In this document: in pieces, positions 20,134 to 20,517 of the stretch
How positions within the stretch are numbered: position 1 is the first letter of the stretch
Layout of the letters: each line of letters starts with the position of its first letter
Origin: a virus
Reading direction: 5' to 3' (one strand)
Length of the DNA: 20,517 bases
IMG/VR virus record: IMGVR_UViG_3300017788_000223
Span: 1-20,517 of that record
The notes under the pieces: generated by a model
What the model was told of the DNA's origin: nothing
Databases searched by the model: none
The model's input: the letters and a program-made list of their open reading frames with translations, nothing else
Made by a program: the position numbers and the translations under genes

Positions 20134-20517
20134 ATGCAAAAAATTTCAAGTTATTTATATCCAAACCGAATTGAGGTCATAGCAAATGTGGCGCTAGATC
20201 CTTCGACATGCCCAGTGGAGTGGAAAATTGTGTATCAGAAACCTATAAAAATTTATAAAGGCGTTGATAACGTCCTAGAACTAGAAGTTAAAAACGCCGA
20301 TCAAAAACGTGTAGACATATTTGGCAAAACTGTTAAATTTGTTCTTATGGATCAAACCAGTAGAGAAATAGAAACATATGATGCCACTGTAGTTGATGAC
20401 GGTAGTACTGCATGTATCAAGGGCGTGGCCCGTATCAGTATTCCCGAAACTGACTTAGCCGATTTAGATCCGCAGCATTTGAAATTTACCAGCTACATTC
20501 TTAACAACGACAATACC
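20134..20517 (+). CDS. Virion structural protein (partial, 3' end outside window)
   Basis: An open frame of 128 codons that continues past the window end. It begins MQKISSYLYPNRIEVIANVA, followed by PIKIYKGVDNVLELEVKNADQKRVDI (key positions Y-K-G-V-D-N and K-N-A-D-Q-K-R) and a VARISIPETDLADLDPQ segment. I recognise this opening from virion structural proteins of marine T4-like phages, beta-rich and of unassigned place in the particle (recall, not search). AAGGAT at 20121-20126 is the probable ribosome binding site. It is divergent from the minus-strand gene at 19730-20107. Confidence 0.8.
   Translation, partial: MQKISSYLYPNRIEVIANVALDPSTCPVEWKIVYQKPIKIYKGVDNVLELEVKNADQKRVDIFGKTVKFVLMDQTSREIETYDATVVDDGSTACIKGVARISIPETDLADLDPQHLKFTSYILNNDNT
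20152..20159 (-). promoter_or_regulatory. T4-type late promoter TATAAATA on the minus strand
   Basis: Read on the minus strand from 20159 to 20152 this is the exact T4 late octamer. Start near 20146 gives a 39-base leader to the ATG at 20107. The element lies inside codons 7-9 of the opposite-strand virion gene. Confidence 0.6.

Noticed and set aside
20108-20164. TTG start at 20164 for the minus-strand gene (19 extra residues)
   Set aside because: It would precede the late promoter octamer and translate the opposite strand of the virion gene's start; the extra residues look like its shadow.

Overview
The window is part of the genome of a T4-like tailed phage (myovirus lineage of Caudoviricetes), most likely from an aquatic, low-GC host. 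The evidence is a recombination and replication core in T4 style: a gp32-type single-strand DNA-binding protein, UvsX, a UvsY-like mediator, UvsW helicase and a probable gp62-type clamp-loader subunit. Exact or near matches to the T4 late promoter octamer TATAAATA, dense gene packing with ATGA start/stop overlaps, and virion-protein genes at both ends support this. No photosynthesis or other host-marker gene is visible, so the host cannot be named. Resemblance to marine cyanophage and pelagiphage T4-like proteins is from memory, not from a search.

Layout. Positions 1-715 hold a low-complexity, probably virion-associated protein, followed by a strong intrinsic terminator. Positions 849-3631 are a recombination operon: gp32, uvsX, a small acidic protein and a UvsY-like protein. 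Positions 3652-13459 are a roughly 10 kb accessory cassette for glycan synthesis. Its left, plus-strand operon runs nucleotidyltransferase-cupin fusion, GT8-like transferase, four members of one putative glycosyltransferase family (with a GT-A-like gene between the first and second), and an FkbM methyltransferase. Three minus-strand genes follow (GT-A-like transferase, class I methyltransferase, a fifth family member), then a divergent sixth member. Positions 13490-19733 return to the plus-strand core: an unknown protein with its own sigma70-like promoter, UvsW, a conserved unknown, a DksA/TraR-like zinc protein, a cupin, a methyltransferase, a small unknown, a probable clamp-loader subunit, a zinc-finger protein and a miniature DnaE-like protein. 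The end holds a minus-strand conserved unknown and, divergently, the start of a virion structural gene that runs off the window.

How it works together. The two core blocks supply recombination-dependent replication: gp32 coats single strands, UvsY loads UvsX, UvsW remodels branched intermediates, and the clamp loader serves the polymerase. The cassette between uvsY and uvsW looks able to activate and assemble sugars and methylate them, perhaps for virion decoration, host-surface change or DNA glycosylation; the sequence does not decide which.

The most unusual points are six paralogous KpsS/KpsC-like proteins in one cassette with a split in their RPHP motif, a 195-residue DnaE-like protein that keeps counterparts of all three catalytic aspartates, two genes whose promoters put the transcription start on the start codon, and divergent late promoters placed at or inside each other's genes. 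No tRNA, rRNA, CRISPR array, transposase or attachment site was seen. No stretch longer than about 135 bases lacks a gene.
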